A DNA stretch of 64,000 bases from Dyadobacter alkalitolerans DSM 23607 (GCF_000428845.1 NZ_AUAS01000002.1:496001-560000), one strand, 5' to 3'. Numbered from the stretch's first letter, positions 1-9,762 are shown. Notes: generated by a model from the sequence alone, not told the origin. Translations and numbers: made by a program.

Positions 1-455
1 TCTTCATCCACACCATTATTGATAACGATGGTCTTACTAGGATCAATTCCCAATGCAATCGCCTGATCGGCGGTGGCCCGGCTTACTGCGATGAAAAGGT
101 CGAACCGGTTGAATTTCGGGAGGACGCGCTTTCTGTATATTTCACTTGGAAATACGACGTCGAGCCCATGCAATGTAACTGCGCGTTTGAGATGCTTGTA
201 ACCTTTGTGATGCAGGCAGCATGTTGCCATAAGGGCATCATTGAAGTGAATAACGGTGATCCCGGGGTGCGCTTTGCAGATTCGCAGGATATTGCGCCGC
301 AGCGTTAGGAAGAACATGAACCGGCTTCCTTTTCCTTCATATACAAGGCGGTGGACGCGGCAATAACGCTCCATCCCGGTGACCAGCTCGAAGCTTTGCT
401 TTTCCATTCCGCCGACCGCCGGGGGGAATTTATGGCTGACAAACAGGATTTCCAT
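1..455 (-). CDS. Glycosyltransferase family 4, N-terminal part (cut by window edge)
   Basis: Reading leftward from an ATG at 455-453, the frame stays open for 151 codons to the window edge. It begins MEILFVSHKFPPAVGGMEKQ, the usual opening of a GT-B fold GT4 enzyme, where the glycine-rich turn follows the first beta strand. Later pieces are a VTLHGLDVVFP segment and, near the edge, an INNGVD motif like the GT4 'NGVD' element before the nucleotide-sugar-binding domain. The C-terminal half lies outside. It sits 2 bp downstream of a flippase-like membrane protein and a second GT4 gene, so it probably belongs to a surface polysaccharide or glycolipid operon. Donor and acceptor sugars cannot be told. 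Confidence 0.85.
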   Translation of the reverse strand, partial: MEILFVSHKFPPAVGGMEKQSFELVTGMERYCRVHRLVYEGKGSRFMFFLTLRRNILRICKAHPGITVIHFNDALMATCCLHHKGYKHLKRAVTLHGLDVVFPSEIYRKRVLPKFNRFDLFIAVSRATADQAIALGIDPSKTIVINNGVDE

Positions 456-457
456 AG

Positions 458-1441
458 TCAGGAGTAGAGGCGCTTTTTGTATATAAAAAACGAATAAAAA
501 ATGGCTCCTACCAGGATCCAGAACAGCTGACGAGCCCTGCGCAAAGCAGAAACGGACAGCCACAGCGGAATGCTGCTGATTCCCAACAGTGACAACATGA
601 TCTTATTACCAAATTCTTCCACCCCCACCTGCCCAGGCACAAAAGCACCGGCTGCTTTGACCATAATAACCCCCATATCCAGCAAAAGGCCGTCGGCGAT
701 CGTGACATTGTAGCCGAAGAGCTTTAACACAATATAAAATTCCAGCGAACCGACTACCCAATGCAGGGTGAACAGAGCAAATGCAAATGCGAGTTGCCTG
801 GGATATGAATGATAAAAATCAGCCAGCTCTGCGCGTATGTTGGCGAGCCGGGATCTCATGCGTGCCAACTTTGGACTTTTGTCAGCATTTGAATGAATAC
901 CATAAACTTTATACAAAATAAGAACCAGCAGCAGGCAGATGATAAGCACCAGTAAGACAGATTTATATGGTAGCCACACTGCTATCGGTAATGGGTTTTG
1001 AAGCGAGAACCATACTAATGCTAAAATCAAAAGGCATACCTGGCTCGCAATCATCAACAACCTGGAAATGACTACGGATGTCAAAACTGTGGTTTCATCC
1101 ACCGCGTAAGGCCTTAGCAGCACAATTTTGAGCATATCGCCTCCCGCGAAGCTTGCCGGATTGAACAGGCCGACGGTTTCACAAACATGCCGGATCATGA
1201 AAAGATCGGTTTTCGGGATGGCTCCCTTCGCGTTGCCGAGGCAATACCACCAGCCTAATGTTCCCAGCGCATAAGCCACTGAGGTGCTGAGTAAGACCCA
1301 GCCAAAACCCGCTCCCACTTTCGCCAGAGCTGCCTGCACCTGACGCGGGTCGATGACTTTCAGATACTGCCAGAGCAACACCAGCATACTCACCAGAAGC
1401 AACGCTTTAAGGATTTTTATAAAAAGCGGATGTAATTTCAA
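458..1441 (-). CDS. Lysylphosphatidylglycerol synthase transmembrane-region / UPF0104 family membrane protein
   Basis: 327 aa, with about eight hydrophobic segments spread over the whole length. The middle holds the conserved stretch FNPASFAGGDMLK and the late motif GAFVPGQVGVEEFG, both hallmarks of the UPF0104 (AglD/MprF flippase-like) family. Such proteins are inner-membrane proteins thought to move or present lipid-linked substrates, and they often sit beside glycosyltransferases, as here. The start is a TTG that overlaps the TGA stop of the upstream glycosyltransferase by 4 bases (TTGA), which points to translational coupling. The partial glycosyltransferase follows 2 bp later. Substrate unknown. 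Confidence 0.8.
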   Translation of the reverse strand: MKLHPLFIKILKALLLVSMLVLLWQYLKVIDPRQVQAALAKVGAGFGWVLLSTSVAYALGTLGWWYCLGNAKGAIPKTDLFMIRHVCETVGLFNPASFAGGDMLKIVLLRPYAVDETTVLTSVVISRLLMIASQVCLLILALVWFSLQNPLPIAVWLPYKSVLLVLIICLLLVLILYKVYGIHSNADKSPKLARMRSRLANIRAELADFYHSYPRQLAFAFALFTLHWVVGSLEFYIVLKLFGYNVTIADGLLLDMGVIMVKAAGAFVPGQVGVEEFGNKIMLSLLGISSIPLWLSVSALRRARQLFWILVGAIFYSFFIYKKRLYS

Positions 1442-2610
1442 ACTTTCAGGTTTTTTGTAAATGAGGTTGCCAGCTCATGCAGGTCATCAAAATAGGTCTT
1501 AGCCAGTGTTGTCCAATTAAACGCTTTGCTATGATCTACCGCATTAGCAGACATACGCTGCTGCAATGTTGGGTTTTGAATGACCAGACGGATTTTTTCT
1601 GCATATGCGTGGGCATCATCCGGGTCGCATTTGAAACCGTTTACGCCATCTTCGACTATATCTTTACTGCCACCGCCGTCTGCGATAACGGGCACCAAAC
1701 CCGACGCCATCGCTTCGAGCACGACATTACCAAATGTTTCGGATATGGACGGAAAGATAAAAACAGAGGCCGATGCGTAAAGCACCGCTAATGCGTCATG
1801 GTCCTGTTTTCCGACGAAAATCGCGTCCGGCATTTTTCGCATGCAATCTTTTGCCGCCGTTCCATCTCCTGCAATTATCCAATTGCAGGCAAAGCCGTCG
1901 GCTTTCAGAACAGCATAGACAGCAATCAATGTTTCCAGATTTTTTTCCCAAACCAGCCGGCTCGCAAACAGGATCGTAGGAAGCGAATTGTTGGTCAGCC
2001 GTTCTAAATACTGCGTATCTTTTTTGTGCGGTGAAAATAGCGTTGTATCAATGCCACGCTGCCAGATCCTGAGATTCATGGCAGACATTCCGGTGGACAC
2101 CAGCTCATCGGCCAGGCTTACAGACGGGACATACACCCGGTCGCAGGCATCGTAAAACCTGTTCTGGACTTTGGTAAGCCGATCTGCCACGGGTTTGACC
2201 AAAAATGGAACATAACTGAAATAGTAAGCCATGTAGCTCGGGAAGTGCGTGTGATAAATGCTGATGACAGGCAGTTGCCGCTCTTTGGCGTATGCCAGTG
2301 CAAAATGTCCCAGGATCGACGGCGTGGCAATGTGTACCACGTCCGGGCTGAAGTGTTCCAGCTGTATTTTGATTTCGTCGGCCGTTAAGGACGGGATGGC
2401 CAGCTTGTATTTGGGGTTCAGCGGGATGCTGAATGAGCGCGTTTTAATGCACTCGAACTGGTTGATCCGGTCCGGCCCATTCCCGCATACGAACAAAAAA
2501 TCGAAGCGACTGGCGTCAATCCTGTCCAGCAGCTGGAACATGGTCCGCGACGCACCATCGAAGTCGGGAATCAGGATTTCTGCAAAAAATACAACTTTGA
2601 TTTTTTTCAT
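1438..2610 (-). CDS. Glycosyltransferase family 4 (GT-B)
   Basis: 390 aa from the ATG at 2610 (MKKIKVVFFAE). An ATG 30 bases further out is in frame but would add ten residues that do not fit the family. The N-terminal domain has the acceptor-side pattern LIPDFDGASRTMFQL and, around residue 95, DVVHIATPSILGHFALAYAK. The C-terminal half carries FASRLVWEKNLETLI, then the family's E-x7-E region as FPSISETFGNVVLEAMASG, which binds the nucleotide sugar. It resembles GDP-mannose-dependent mannosyltransferases such as MgtA/PimB-like proteins, but the sugar is not established. First gene of the visible leftward three-gene cluster; its stop overlaps the next start. Confidence 0.85.
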   Translation of the reverse strand: MKKIKVVFFAEILIPDFDGASRTMFQLLDRIDASRFDFLFVCGNGPDRINQFECIKTRSFSIPLNPKYKLAIPSLTADEIKIQLEHFSPDVVHIATPSILGHFALAYAKERQLPVISIYHTHFPSYMAYYFSYVPFLVKPVADRLTKVQNRFYDACDRVYVPSVSLADELVSTGMSAMNLRIWQRGIDTTLFSPHKKDTQYLERLTNNSLPTILFASRLVWEKNLETLIAVYAVLKADGFACNWIIAGDGTAAKDCMRKMPDAIFVGKQDHDALAVLYASASVFIFPSISETFGNVVLEAMASGLVPVIADGGGSKDIVEDGVNGFKCDPDDAHAYAEKIRLVIQNPTLQQRMSANAVDHSKAFNWTTLAKTYFDDLHELATSFTKNLKV

Positions 2611-2711
2611 GGGCGCTTCAAAGCAACGAAAATAACCCATCCGCAGCGCCCGAATATGACCCTAATGTTAAATATCAAATTGTGCAAAAGCCAGTGCATT
2701 GAAGTGCCTGG

Positions 2712-5162
2712 TCAAAACTCCTTTTCTCCAAATTCGCTGGCCGGCAGCTTGCCTTTTTTCGAAGTTTGGTTGAGGTTATAGCTCAGGTTTAAAAGAAAGA
2801 TATCTGTCTCCTGAATGTAATTGGTTGTTGTAAAAAAGTCTTTCCCAAATGTGGTGATCCGTTGCCGGTTTGAGCCCAGGAGGCCAAGATCGACGTTCTG
2901 CCATTGTAATGTTGCGGCCAGCTTGCCTTTCAGGAAGGTTTTTCTTGCGGATAAGTTGGGCGTGATAAAACGGGAATCCTCTCCCTGGGCTGTGATCCGC
3001 TTTGAGAGAAAATTCAGCGATCCCTGCAATTGAAAAGTGGGAGAAAATTTGAAAGTTGTATTGGCATTGATTGCGTAGATCCAGCTGTCTGTACTCACAC
3101 GCACATCGTTGTTAAACAGCGAACCTTTGATTTTATAATAATACAAATTGCCCCCGGCGTAGATCTGCCACCATTTTGCAATGTTCAATGTGCTGCCTGC
3201 TTCTAGTCCCCAGGACGTTGCCAGCCCTGCATTGGTGTAAATGCGATTGAGGATCGTATCATTATAGACACTGTTGACCCGGTTAACCACATTCTTAATA
3301 CGCTGATTATAAACGGTTGCAAAGACGCTGCCTTGCTTGAAATCCTTGACAACCCCCAACTCGGAAAGATCTATAAACTCGGGCAGAATGTCCGGATCTC
3401 CCGATTCAAGCGTTTCTGAATGTTCCCGTTCAGGGAACGGGTTAAGCTCGCTATTGGTGGCACGCTGCACGCGTTTGCTGTATCCCGCCCGTGCGCGCAG
3501 GGATTTGGTAACATGGTATTGCAGATTAAGGGATGGAAAAAGGTTGGATAAATAAAGATTTCGCATATCCTGGCTCCCGGCCTTGAAGGCACGCGATGCA
3601 TATTCGTAACGCAAACCGCCCACATACTCGAATTTGGCCTGCTTGGCTGAATACTGCCCGTATATCGAATGTATTTCGTTGGTCACCCGCGTACTACTGC
3701 TGAATTCCGGTACAATACCGAACTGCCCGGTTTCCAGGTCAAGGTCCAGATATTGAAAATTCCCTTTCTGGACCTGATATCGGTATTGATAGCCCGTTTC
3801 CAGCTTTCCGGGGCCCAGGTTTACACTGTAATCCGTTTTTAGCCGATAGGCAGTGAGCGGGTTTTCACTTGGGTTGCGGCTGCTTTGGAGGATCACATTT
3901 CGGGACGGCTCGCTCATGTTCATGTTGGTAGTAAGTCCCTCCATCCCAGCATTTTCCACCAGGCCGGAAATACCCAGCGCAGATTTGTTTCCAAAAGTGT
4001 GTACATAGTCCAGGTTTCCTAAGGTAATCCTGCCCGACTTTCTTGCCACATTTGAATTAAAATACGTAATCCGGCCGATCACATCACCCGTTTGCAGGTC
4101 CGTTTTCGTGTTATTGTAAACGATATCGGCACGGCGCGACTGCGAACGAAACCCTGTATAAAAACCTACCGAAAGTGCATCGCTCGAACGCGGCGTAAAT
4201 GATACGGAGCCCCTCGCAGTGTAATTGTAGCGGATAAAACTCCGCTCCCCATCCGATGGGAACGAGGTGAATACCTGACCGATTGTCGTATTGACATCGC
4301 CGGTTCGCTGCCCTGCGATATCGTTCCGCAGGTAATTCCCGCTCAAACTGACGTCCCATTTTTCGGAACGCGCATTGAATGTGACATCGCCGCCAAAACG
4401 GAGCGGATTGTGCAGGTTATCATAGCGGTAAATGGCCGGAAAGCCTGCCTGCACATTGGCCGAAAACGATCTGCTTCCCGCCAGTGCCGCTTTTGTCGTG
4501 ATATTGATTATCCCCGATTTGCCGTCCGGATCAAAACGTGCCGAGGGGGATGTGATCACTTCAACATTTTCAATGGTGTTCGCCGGAATCTGGTTCAGGA
4601 TCGTTGCTGCGTCCGTTTGCACGGGTTTGCCATTAATCAAAACCAAAAATCCGGACGAACCCCGCAACGTAATGTCCCCTTCGCTGTTGACTGTAACGGA
4701 AGGCGTATTTTTTAACACATCAATGGCCGTTCCGCCCTGGCTATTCAGGAATTTATCGGCCCGGTACACCTGCCGGTCCACTTTATTTTCGAGCAACTGG
4801 CGGTCGGCCGTGACATTCAATTCCTGTAATGTCCGGGGATCTGCGTCCATGAGAATCTGGCCGAGTTCAATGATCTTTTGAGCGCCCAAAGCGGGCACGG
4901 GAAACGTAGCCTTGCTGTAACCAATATATTGCGTCTGGATATAGTACGGGCCCGATGTAACATTTTCGAACTTAAAAGCGCCATTTTCAGAGGTTAGTAA
5001 TCCGGTTACCAATGTCGAGTCCGAACTTTTGAAAAGTGCCACTGAACAGTATGCCAATGGTTGACTGGTCTGCCGGTCTGCTACGCTGCCGGAGATGGTT
5101 TGCGCTTGTGCACAGGCAATCGAAGTGAGTAAAATCAGTAAGGGAAAAGCAAAAACTTTCAT
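2712..5162 (-). CDS. TonB-dependent receptor, outer membrane beta-barrel family (OMP_b-brl type)
   Basis: 816 aa. Residues 1-20 are a signal peptide. Residues ~22-110 form a carboxypeptidase-regulatory-like beta-sandwich (ISGSVADRQTSQPLAYCSV). A plug domain follows, with DVLKNTPSVTVNSEGDITLRG and IENVEVITSPSARFDPDGKSG, then a long beta barrel rich in aromatic-ended strands. This is the architecture of Bacteroidota outer membrane receptors of the OMP_b-brl_3 group, powered by TonB; the ligand is unknown. There is no SusD partner. The stop is 101 bp upstream of the glycosyltransferase start. An AraC regulator lies just upstream on the same strand, separated by 95 bp with a possible -7 box. Confidence 0.88.
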   Translation of the reverse strand: MKVFAFPLLILLTSIACAQAQTISGSVADRQTSQPLAYCSVALFKSSDSTLVTGLLTSENGAFKFENVTSGPYYIQTQYIGYSKATFPVPALGAQKIIELGQILMDADPRTLQELNVTADRQLLENKVDRQVYRADKFLNSQGGTAIDVLKNTPSVTVNSEGDITLRGSSGFLVLINGKPVQTDAATILNQIPANTIENVEVITSPSARFDPDGKSGIINITTKAALAGSRSFSANVQAGFPAIYRYDNLHNPLRFGGDVTFNARSEKWDVSLSGNYLRNDIAGQRTGDVNTTIGQVFTSFPSDGERSFIRYNYTARGSVSFTPRSSDALSVGFYTGFRSQSRRADIVYNNTKTDLQTGDVIGRITYFNSNVARKSGRITLGNLDYVHTFGNKSALGISGLVENAGMEGLTTNMNMSEPSRNVILQSSRNPSENPLTAYRLKTDYSVNLGPGKLETGYQYRYQVQKGNFQYLDLDLETGQFGIVPEFSSSTRVTNEIHSIYGQYSAKQAKFEYVGGLRYEYASRAFKAGSQDMRNLYLSNLFPSLNLQYHVTKSLRARAGYSKRVQRATNSELNPFPEREHSETLESGDPDILPEFIDLSELGVVKDFKQGSVFATVYNQRIKNVVNRVNSVYNDTILNRIYTNAGLATSWGLEAGSTLNIAKWWQIYAGGNLYYYKIKGSLFNNDVRVSTDSWIYAINANTTFKFSPTFQLQGSLNFLSKRITAQGEDSRFITPNLSARKTFLKGKLAATLQWQNVDLGLLGSNRQRITTFGKDFFTTTNYIQETDIFLLNLSYNLNQTSKKGKLPASEFGEKEF

Positions 5163-5199
5163 GTTGAGTTAAAGGCACGTCCGTGGTTTTGCGGACGGG

Positions 5200-5207
5200 C
5201 AAATTTA
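5200..5207 (-). promoter_or_regulatory. Possible Bacteroidota -7 box (TAAATTTG) for the TonB receptor gene
   Basis: On the minus strand this is TAAATTTG, matching the Bacteroidota sigma-A -7 consensus TAnnTTTG, 38 bases before the receptor start. No clear -33 TTTG is visible upstream. A small inverted repeat (GTCCG...CGGAC, 5179-5196) would fall in the leader. Confidence 0.35.
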
Positions 5208-5257
5208 ACTCTACACCGGCAGTAGACTTTGTACATTCACGCCAATTTCTGGTATAT

Positions 5258-6073
5258 TCAAGAAATACCCTTTCGATATATCCCGGGAAGCACGCCTGTC
5301 TGGCGTTTGAAAAACTTATTGAAATGGGAGGCGTCGCTAAAACCCAGTTCAAATGCCAGTTCCGTCAGGTTTTGATATGAATACAAAAGCAGCTTTTTAG
5401 ATTCCGCTGTCAGTTTTTCATTAATCACGGCACTGGCCGTGGAGCCAAGAAATTTCTTGCAGGCCGCGTTGAGTGTTTTTGAGGTGGTATTTAAAGCATC
5501 GGCATAAAACTGCGTTTCGTGGTTGGTTTTGAATTCCGTGTCGAGCAGGGCAAAGAAGTTTTTGAGCAATGGCGGAAACGGCAGTGCCGCATTTGATTTC
5601 ATTTCCCTTTTGAGCAAATTAAAAATCAGGTCGAGATAGGTTTGGATAACTGCTTCAAAGTTCGTTTCGCCCCGGGTATATTCCAGTTCAATGCTCCTGA
5701 AAATGCCCTTAAATGTTTCATTTACTTCTTCCAGATCAAAACTGCTGGGAAAAGGCAGCGGGAATGTCTGGAAAAGGACATCATAAAGCGGATGGTCCAG
5801 CAAAAAATCCTTTTGAAGCATCGCCACATAGCCTTTTGGAATTTCTGTCAGCTCCCAGCTATGGATCTGGCCTGGCATAACGAGATACAAGCTGTTGGGT
5901 TTCACCGCAAAACGGTTATGGTCGATCTGGTGAGAACCCGCGCCTTGTTCCAGGTAAATTATTTCAAGATAATCTTTATGTCCATGCGGATTCGTGGTTT
6001 TAATCACCTCCTTCATTCTCTTGATCCTGAAAAGCTCACTCCCGTTCAGCTTGTTTTTAATCGGCACTTCCAT
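5258..6073 (-). CDS. AraC family transcriptional regulator
   Basis: 271 aa. The N-terminal ~150 residues form a cupin-like sensing domain: around residues 25-65 lie HGHKDYLEIIYLEQGAGSHQID and then PNSLYLVMPGQIHSW, a typical AraC_binding pattern. The last ~90 residues hold the double helix-turn-helix, ending LTELAFELGFSDASHFNKFF followed by KRQTGVLPGIYR, the AraC signature. It lies directly upstream of the TonB receptor and 24 bp downstream of kup on the same strand. Control of the receptor is a reasonable guess from position only. Effector unknown. Confidence 0.88.
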   Translation of the reverse strand: MEVPIKNKLNGSELFRIKRMKEVIKTTNPHGHKDYLEIIYLEQGAGSHQIDHNRFAVKPNSLYLVMPGQIHSWELTEIPKGYVAMLQKDFLLDHPLYDVLFQTFPLPFPSSFDLEEVNETFKGIFRSIELEYTRGETNFEAVIQTYLDLIFNLLKREMKSNAALPFPPLLKNFFALLDTEFKTNHETQFYADALNTTSKTLNAACKKFLGSTASAVINEKLTAESKKLLLYSYQNLTELAFELGFSDASHFNKFFKRQTGVLPGIYRKGIS

Positions 6074-6097
6074 GATTGAAGCAATCTTTACGCAAGT

Positions 6098-8032
6098 TTA
6101 ATATACCCTTCTCATCCTTATCTGGCTCGGCGAGCTGATGACAAGCGGCACCTTTTCCACCTTCACCGAACTGTTGTCGAGGCCAAACCACTGGGCTTCT
6201 GAATTAGTAATGCTCTTGATGGCGAAATAAAATTTCATAACAAACTCCTCATGCCAGGGAAGGTCATTTTCAACAGACAAATAGCGTTCAAGAACCACAA
6301 AACGGAAGTCGCCCGTAACATTCTGGCGGTTGAGTGACTCATACCGGCTCGTGATATCAACCTCGTTATTACGGACCATATCCTCCACCACATTGCGCAA
6401 GAACATATTAATGCGCTGCTCGACCCGGAAACCCAGAATGAAATTGATTTTGATCACATCATCCTCGGCCCTCACATTAACGTGGTAATCCATCGTGTAC
6501 GGTTCGTCGGTCGTCTCCACGTGCACAAACCAATAGATATCCGCCCGTTTAGGCCGTTTTTGAAATATAGAATAAATGATTTTGTTTTCGATCTGGTCGT
6601 CCGCGGCCGCATTGGACATAAACACCAAATGCGTGGCATACTTGGGCACACTGATATCATTGCTAAGCTCTTTGAGCGCGGGGATATATTTGTCCAGGTC
6701 CACAAATTCGGTCAGTCTGAGTTTGATCACATTCGCCCGCAGCCACATGGCCATCAGGTCCGCGATGACGATTGCCAATACCAGCGAAACCCAGCCGCCA
6801 TGCGGAAATTTCAAAAGGTTGGCAGCAAGGAACGAGCCTTCTATGGCCAGGTAAACAACCATGAATGCGCCTACCCAGAGCTTTGCTATTTTGTGTACAA
6901 AAAGATAATACGAAAACAGCAAAGTAGTCATGATCATGGTAAGCGTGATGGCAAGCCCATACGCCGCTTCCATATGCGACGATTCTTTGAAATACAACAC
7001 GATACCAATGCATCCCGCCCACAAAAGCCAGTTTACACTTGGCACATAAAGCTGTCCTTTTTGATCACTTGGATAAATCAGGCGGACTTTGGGCCATAGA
7101 TTTAGCCGGATGGCTTCCGAAACCAAGGTGAACGAGCCGCTGATGAGCGCCTGGCTGGCTATAATGGTGGCCATCGTAGCGACGCAAATTCCTGGCAATA
7201 ACCACCAGTCGGGCATGATTTCATAAAATGGCTTTCTTCCATTCAATGTCTCTCCTACGTGCATCGCCAGCCACGCACCTTGCCCGAAATAGTTGATAAC
7301 AAGACAAGTTTTAACATAAATCCAACTGATACGGATGTTGCCCCGGCCACAATGCCCAAGATCAGAATATAGTGCTTCGGCCCCGGTCGTACAAAGGAAA
7401 ACAGAACCCAACAGCCAGAAACCTCCCGGATGGTTCGTTAAAAGCTGATAAGCATAATAAGGGTTGAATGCTTTGAAGATTTCAGGGTGGTAAAGCACCT
7501 GCGAAAGCCCGAGGACGAGCAGCATTAAAAACCAGACAAGCATCACCGGCCCAAACGCCCGGCCTACAATTGTAGTCCCAAAAACCTGGATGATGAACAA
7601 TAGGGTGAGAATCCCGATGACGATCGGAATGGTCTGAATATGCGGATAGAGAATACGAAGACCCTCTACGGCCGACGAAACCGAAATGGGCGGCGTGATT
7701 ATCCCATCAGCCAGCAATGTACTGGCCCCGATTATGGCTGGAATAGTGAGCCATTTTGCATTTTTCCGTACCAGTGCGTAAAGGGCTAATATCCCGCCTT
7801 CGCCATTGTTATCGGCCCGCAGGATCAGAATCACATACTTGACAGTAGTTTGTAATGTCAATGTCCAGAAAATGCAGGACACTGAGCCGTAAACGACATC
7901 CAATGCGATGGCCTCACCTCCGATGATGGCCTGCATTGCATACAATGGGGACGTTCCAATATCTCCAAAAATAATCCCTAAGGCGACTAACAGACCTGCC
8001 GCTGATGCCTTGTCACTATGTTTTAAACTCAT
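6098..8032 (-). CDS. kup: KUP/HAK/KT-type potassium transporter
   Basis: 644 aa, close to the usual length. It opens with the family signature ALGIIFGDIGTSPLYAMQA and NNGEGGILALYALV, followed by the helical core; about twelve hydrophobic segments occupy the first ~430 residues, and a hydrophilic C-terminal domain of ~200 residues lies in the cytoplasm. The motif TTGAEALYSDLGHCG, characteristic of Kup, is present. It imports K+ across the inner membrane, probably by proton symport. A single-copy gene with its own upstream gap of ~100 bp; no riboswitch was recognised there. Confidence 0.95.
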   Translation of the reverse strand: MSLKHSDKASAAGLLVALGIIFGDIGTSPLYAMQAIIGGEAIALDVVYGSVSCIFWTLTLQTTVKYVILILRADNNGEGGILALYALVRKNAKWLTIPAIIGASTLLADGIITPPISVSSAVEGLRILYPHIQTIPIVIGILTLLFIIQVFGTTIVGRAFGPVMLVWFLMLLVLGLSQVLYHPEIFKAFNPYYAYQLLTNHPGGFWLLGSVFLCTTGAEALYSDLGHCGRGNIRISWIYVKTCLVINYFGQGAWLAMHVGETLNGRKPFYEIMPDWWLLPGICVATMATIIASQALISGSFTLVSEAIRLNLWPKVRLIYPSDQKGQLYVPSVNWLLWAGCIGIVLYFKESSHMEAAYGLAITLTMIMTTLLFSYYLFVHKIAKLWVGAFMVVYLAIEGSFLAANLLKFPHGGWVSLVLAIVIADLMAMWLRANVIKLRLTEFVDLDKYIPALKELSNDISVPKYATHLVFMSNAAADDQIENKIIYSIFQKRPKRADIYWFVHVETTDEPYTMDYHVNVRAEDDVIKINFILGFRVEQRINMFLRNVVEDMVRNNEVDITSRYESLNRQNVTGDFRFVVLERYLSVENDLPWHEEFVMKFYFAIKSITNSEAQWFGLDNSSVKVEKVPLVISSPSQIRMRRVY

Positions 8033-8131
8033 TCTTGTTGTTAATTACTGCAATCACACAGACCCCGCCTTTATCACGGCATATAAATTTGACAATATTA
8101 GGATATTTAACATTCATCATGCTTTTCAGGA

Positions 8132-9205
8132 TTACGATTCTTCTGAAAATTCTTTTAAATAACCTGGTTTGATCAGCGCCAGCATATAAATGCCACAGCC
8201 GATCAGATAGGTCAGCACTGTCCAGGCTATTTTCTGGCTGTCTTTATTTTCAAAGGCTTTGTTATTTCCTTCAAGGATCATAAAGTCATTATTGATTGGT
8301 CTTTGCATAGCGTTTTTGACTGCAATGCGGTAACCATCCAGGTCGTATGATACAGGTTTTAATTCAAAATGGTCTACTTTTTGAAAATCGTATTTTACCA
8401 TTTTATTCACACATTCCTGGTAAAAAGCTTGAAAGCGTCTTTGCTTTTCCTGATTTCCCAGATAGTTACTGACCCTCTTCGTGAATTTCGTCCCGAACCA
8501 GAAGCGGGGTGTCCGCGCAATGATCTGCCGCTTGTGCGTCAGGATTGGATTTACAAAGAAAATATCAAAGTTAAGGTTGCTCTGAAACTTTCCATCCACT
8601 CTGGAAGTGTAGTATGCGCCCCCGATCATCCTATGAACCGCAAAAATATCAATTCTGAAATACCTGGCTTCTTTCATTGATTCAATTTGCGTCACATCCT
8701 TCACCAAAACCATTTTACTTTGCAATGTGGAAAGATATGCTTGTGAAATGGCGAGCATTCCGAAAAGGGTAAAGTATCCGATAATCTGCAACTGCTCTAC
8801 GCGTCTCCGCGGGCTTTTCACGAAAGTCAGCCGCTCGAATTTCATCCAGAAGAGAATCGGCGCAAACGCTACAAATGCAGGAATATATAGTTCCCACATT
8901 TCTTCCCTCACTTCAAGAATCGGAAATTTCCCTGTAAATAACCACCACCGCACCACCCCAAGAAAAAACACTGAACTCCAAACCACAATGGAGAATAGCG
9001 GCAAAACCGATTTCAGTTTCAGTATGTAATTTTTGTTCAAAGCACTGGGTTTAATGGATGGCATGACTCGCATTTCGAACTCCACACTGCTATTTAAAAA
9101 TAATTCTGTTTCAGCAATGGAATTTTTTTTAGTAAAATCGTTTTCACCAGGCAACCATTTGTGCTTCGGGATTCTTCTTACCAAGAGAACATTCGCAAGG
9201 GACAT
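8132..9205 (-). CDS. Unknown membrane protein
   Basis: 357 aa if read from the ATG at 9205; an internal ATG at 9073 (MRVMPSIKPS) is an alternative that would leave room for a divergent promoter. There are three or four likely membrane segments: SVLPLFSIVVWSSVFFLGVV, then WELYIPAFVAFAPILFW, then IIGYFTLFGMLAISQAYL, and one near the C-terminus (TVLTYLIGCGIYMLALI). Between the third and fourth lies a soluble domain of ~170 residues with many aromatic and basic residues. No family was recognised. Its start abuts that of a divergent sigma factor gene, so it might be linked to that regulon, but nothing proves it. Confidence 0.7.
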   Translation of the reverse strand: MSLANVLLVRRIPKHKWLPGENDFTKKNSIAETELFLNSSVEFEMRVMPSIKPSALNKNYILKLKSVLPLFSIVVWSSVFFLGVVRWWLFTGKFPILEVREEMWELYIPAFVAFAPILFWMKFERLTFVKSPRRRVEQLQIIGYFTLFGMLAISQAYLSTLQSKMVLVKDVTQIESMKEARYFRIDIFAVHRMIGGAYYTSRVDGKFQSNLNFDIFFVNPILTHKRQIIARTPRFWFGTKFTKRVSNYLGNQEKQRRFQAFYQECVNKMVKYDFQKVDHFELKPVSYDLDGYRIAVKNAMQRPINNDFMILEGNNKAFENKDSQKIAWTVLTYLIGCGIYMLALIKPGYLKEFSEES

Positions 9206-9762
9206 TGATTACACTCTCAATCATTCATCAAGCTCAGCTAAAAGACGTCTGTTCGCAGCGAAAGCTTTTTGATGCCTATGGGAAAGTGTTGCACCGCACC
9301 GCAAGACGATACATTTCGGATAAGGGGAAAGTGGAGGATGCCGTATCGAATGCTATTTTTATAATGCTTGAAAAAATGGGCCGCTGCAAGTTTGAGGCAG
9401 TCGGGGCTTTTGAAAGCTGGATCAAAAGGATTGTTATCAATGAGTGCCTTGCTGTAATTAAGAAGGCCAAGCCCTTTAAAATGCTGGATGAGCTGGAAGC
9501 AGAGACTTATCAGACCGACGAAATTATCATTGAAAACCTGACTGCAGACAGGATTCTGGAAGTTATCGCAGGGCTGCCGATTGGCTATCGAACGGTTTTT
9601 AACTTATACGAAGTGGAAGGTTACACGCATTTGGAAATCTCAGAAATGTTGGGAATCAGCACGGGAACGTCCAAATCACAGCTGAGCAAGGCGAAAGTAA
9701 TGTTGCAGAAAAGAATCATCGACTTAGATCCGAGTTATGAAAAACGAAGACTTGTCTTATAA
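9205..9762 (+). CDS. ECF RNA polymerase sigma factor (sigma-70 family)
   Basis: About 185 aa from a TTG; no upstream ATG is available in frame. Region 2 is seen near residues 15-70 (LFDAYGKVLHRTARRY, then EDAVSNAIFIMLEKM) and region 4 near 118-170 (GYRTVFNLYEVEGYTHLEIS followed by EMLGISTGTSKSQLSKAK), which would contact the -10 and -35 elements of target promoters. The 3' end overlaps the next gene by 26 bases. That gene has a single membrane helix, consistent with a sigma/anti-sigma pair. It is divergent from a membrane protein gene and the two start codons overlap. Confidence 0.85.
   Translation: MITLSIIHQAQLKDVCSQRKLFDAYGKVLHRTARRYISDKGKVEDAVSNAIFIMLEKMGRCKFEAVGAFESWIKRIVINECLAVIKKAKPFKMLDELEAETYQTDEIIIENLTADRILEVIAGLPIGYRTVFNLYEVEGYTHLEISEMLGISTGTSKSQLSKAKVMLQKRIIDLDPSYEKRRLVL

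Noticed and set aside
2258..2635. 125-aa frame opposite the glycosyltransferase
   Set aside because: Lies wholly antisense to a clear GT4 gene and has a shadow-like composition.
5179..5196. Small hairpin upstream of the TonB receptor as an attenuator or terminator
   Set aside because: Only a 5-bp stem with an 8-base loop and no T-run.
6482..7099. 205-aa frame opposite kup
   Set aside because: Antisense to a conserved transporter; no domain.
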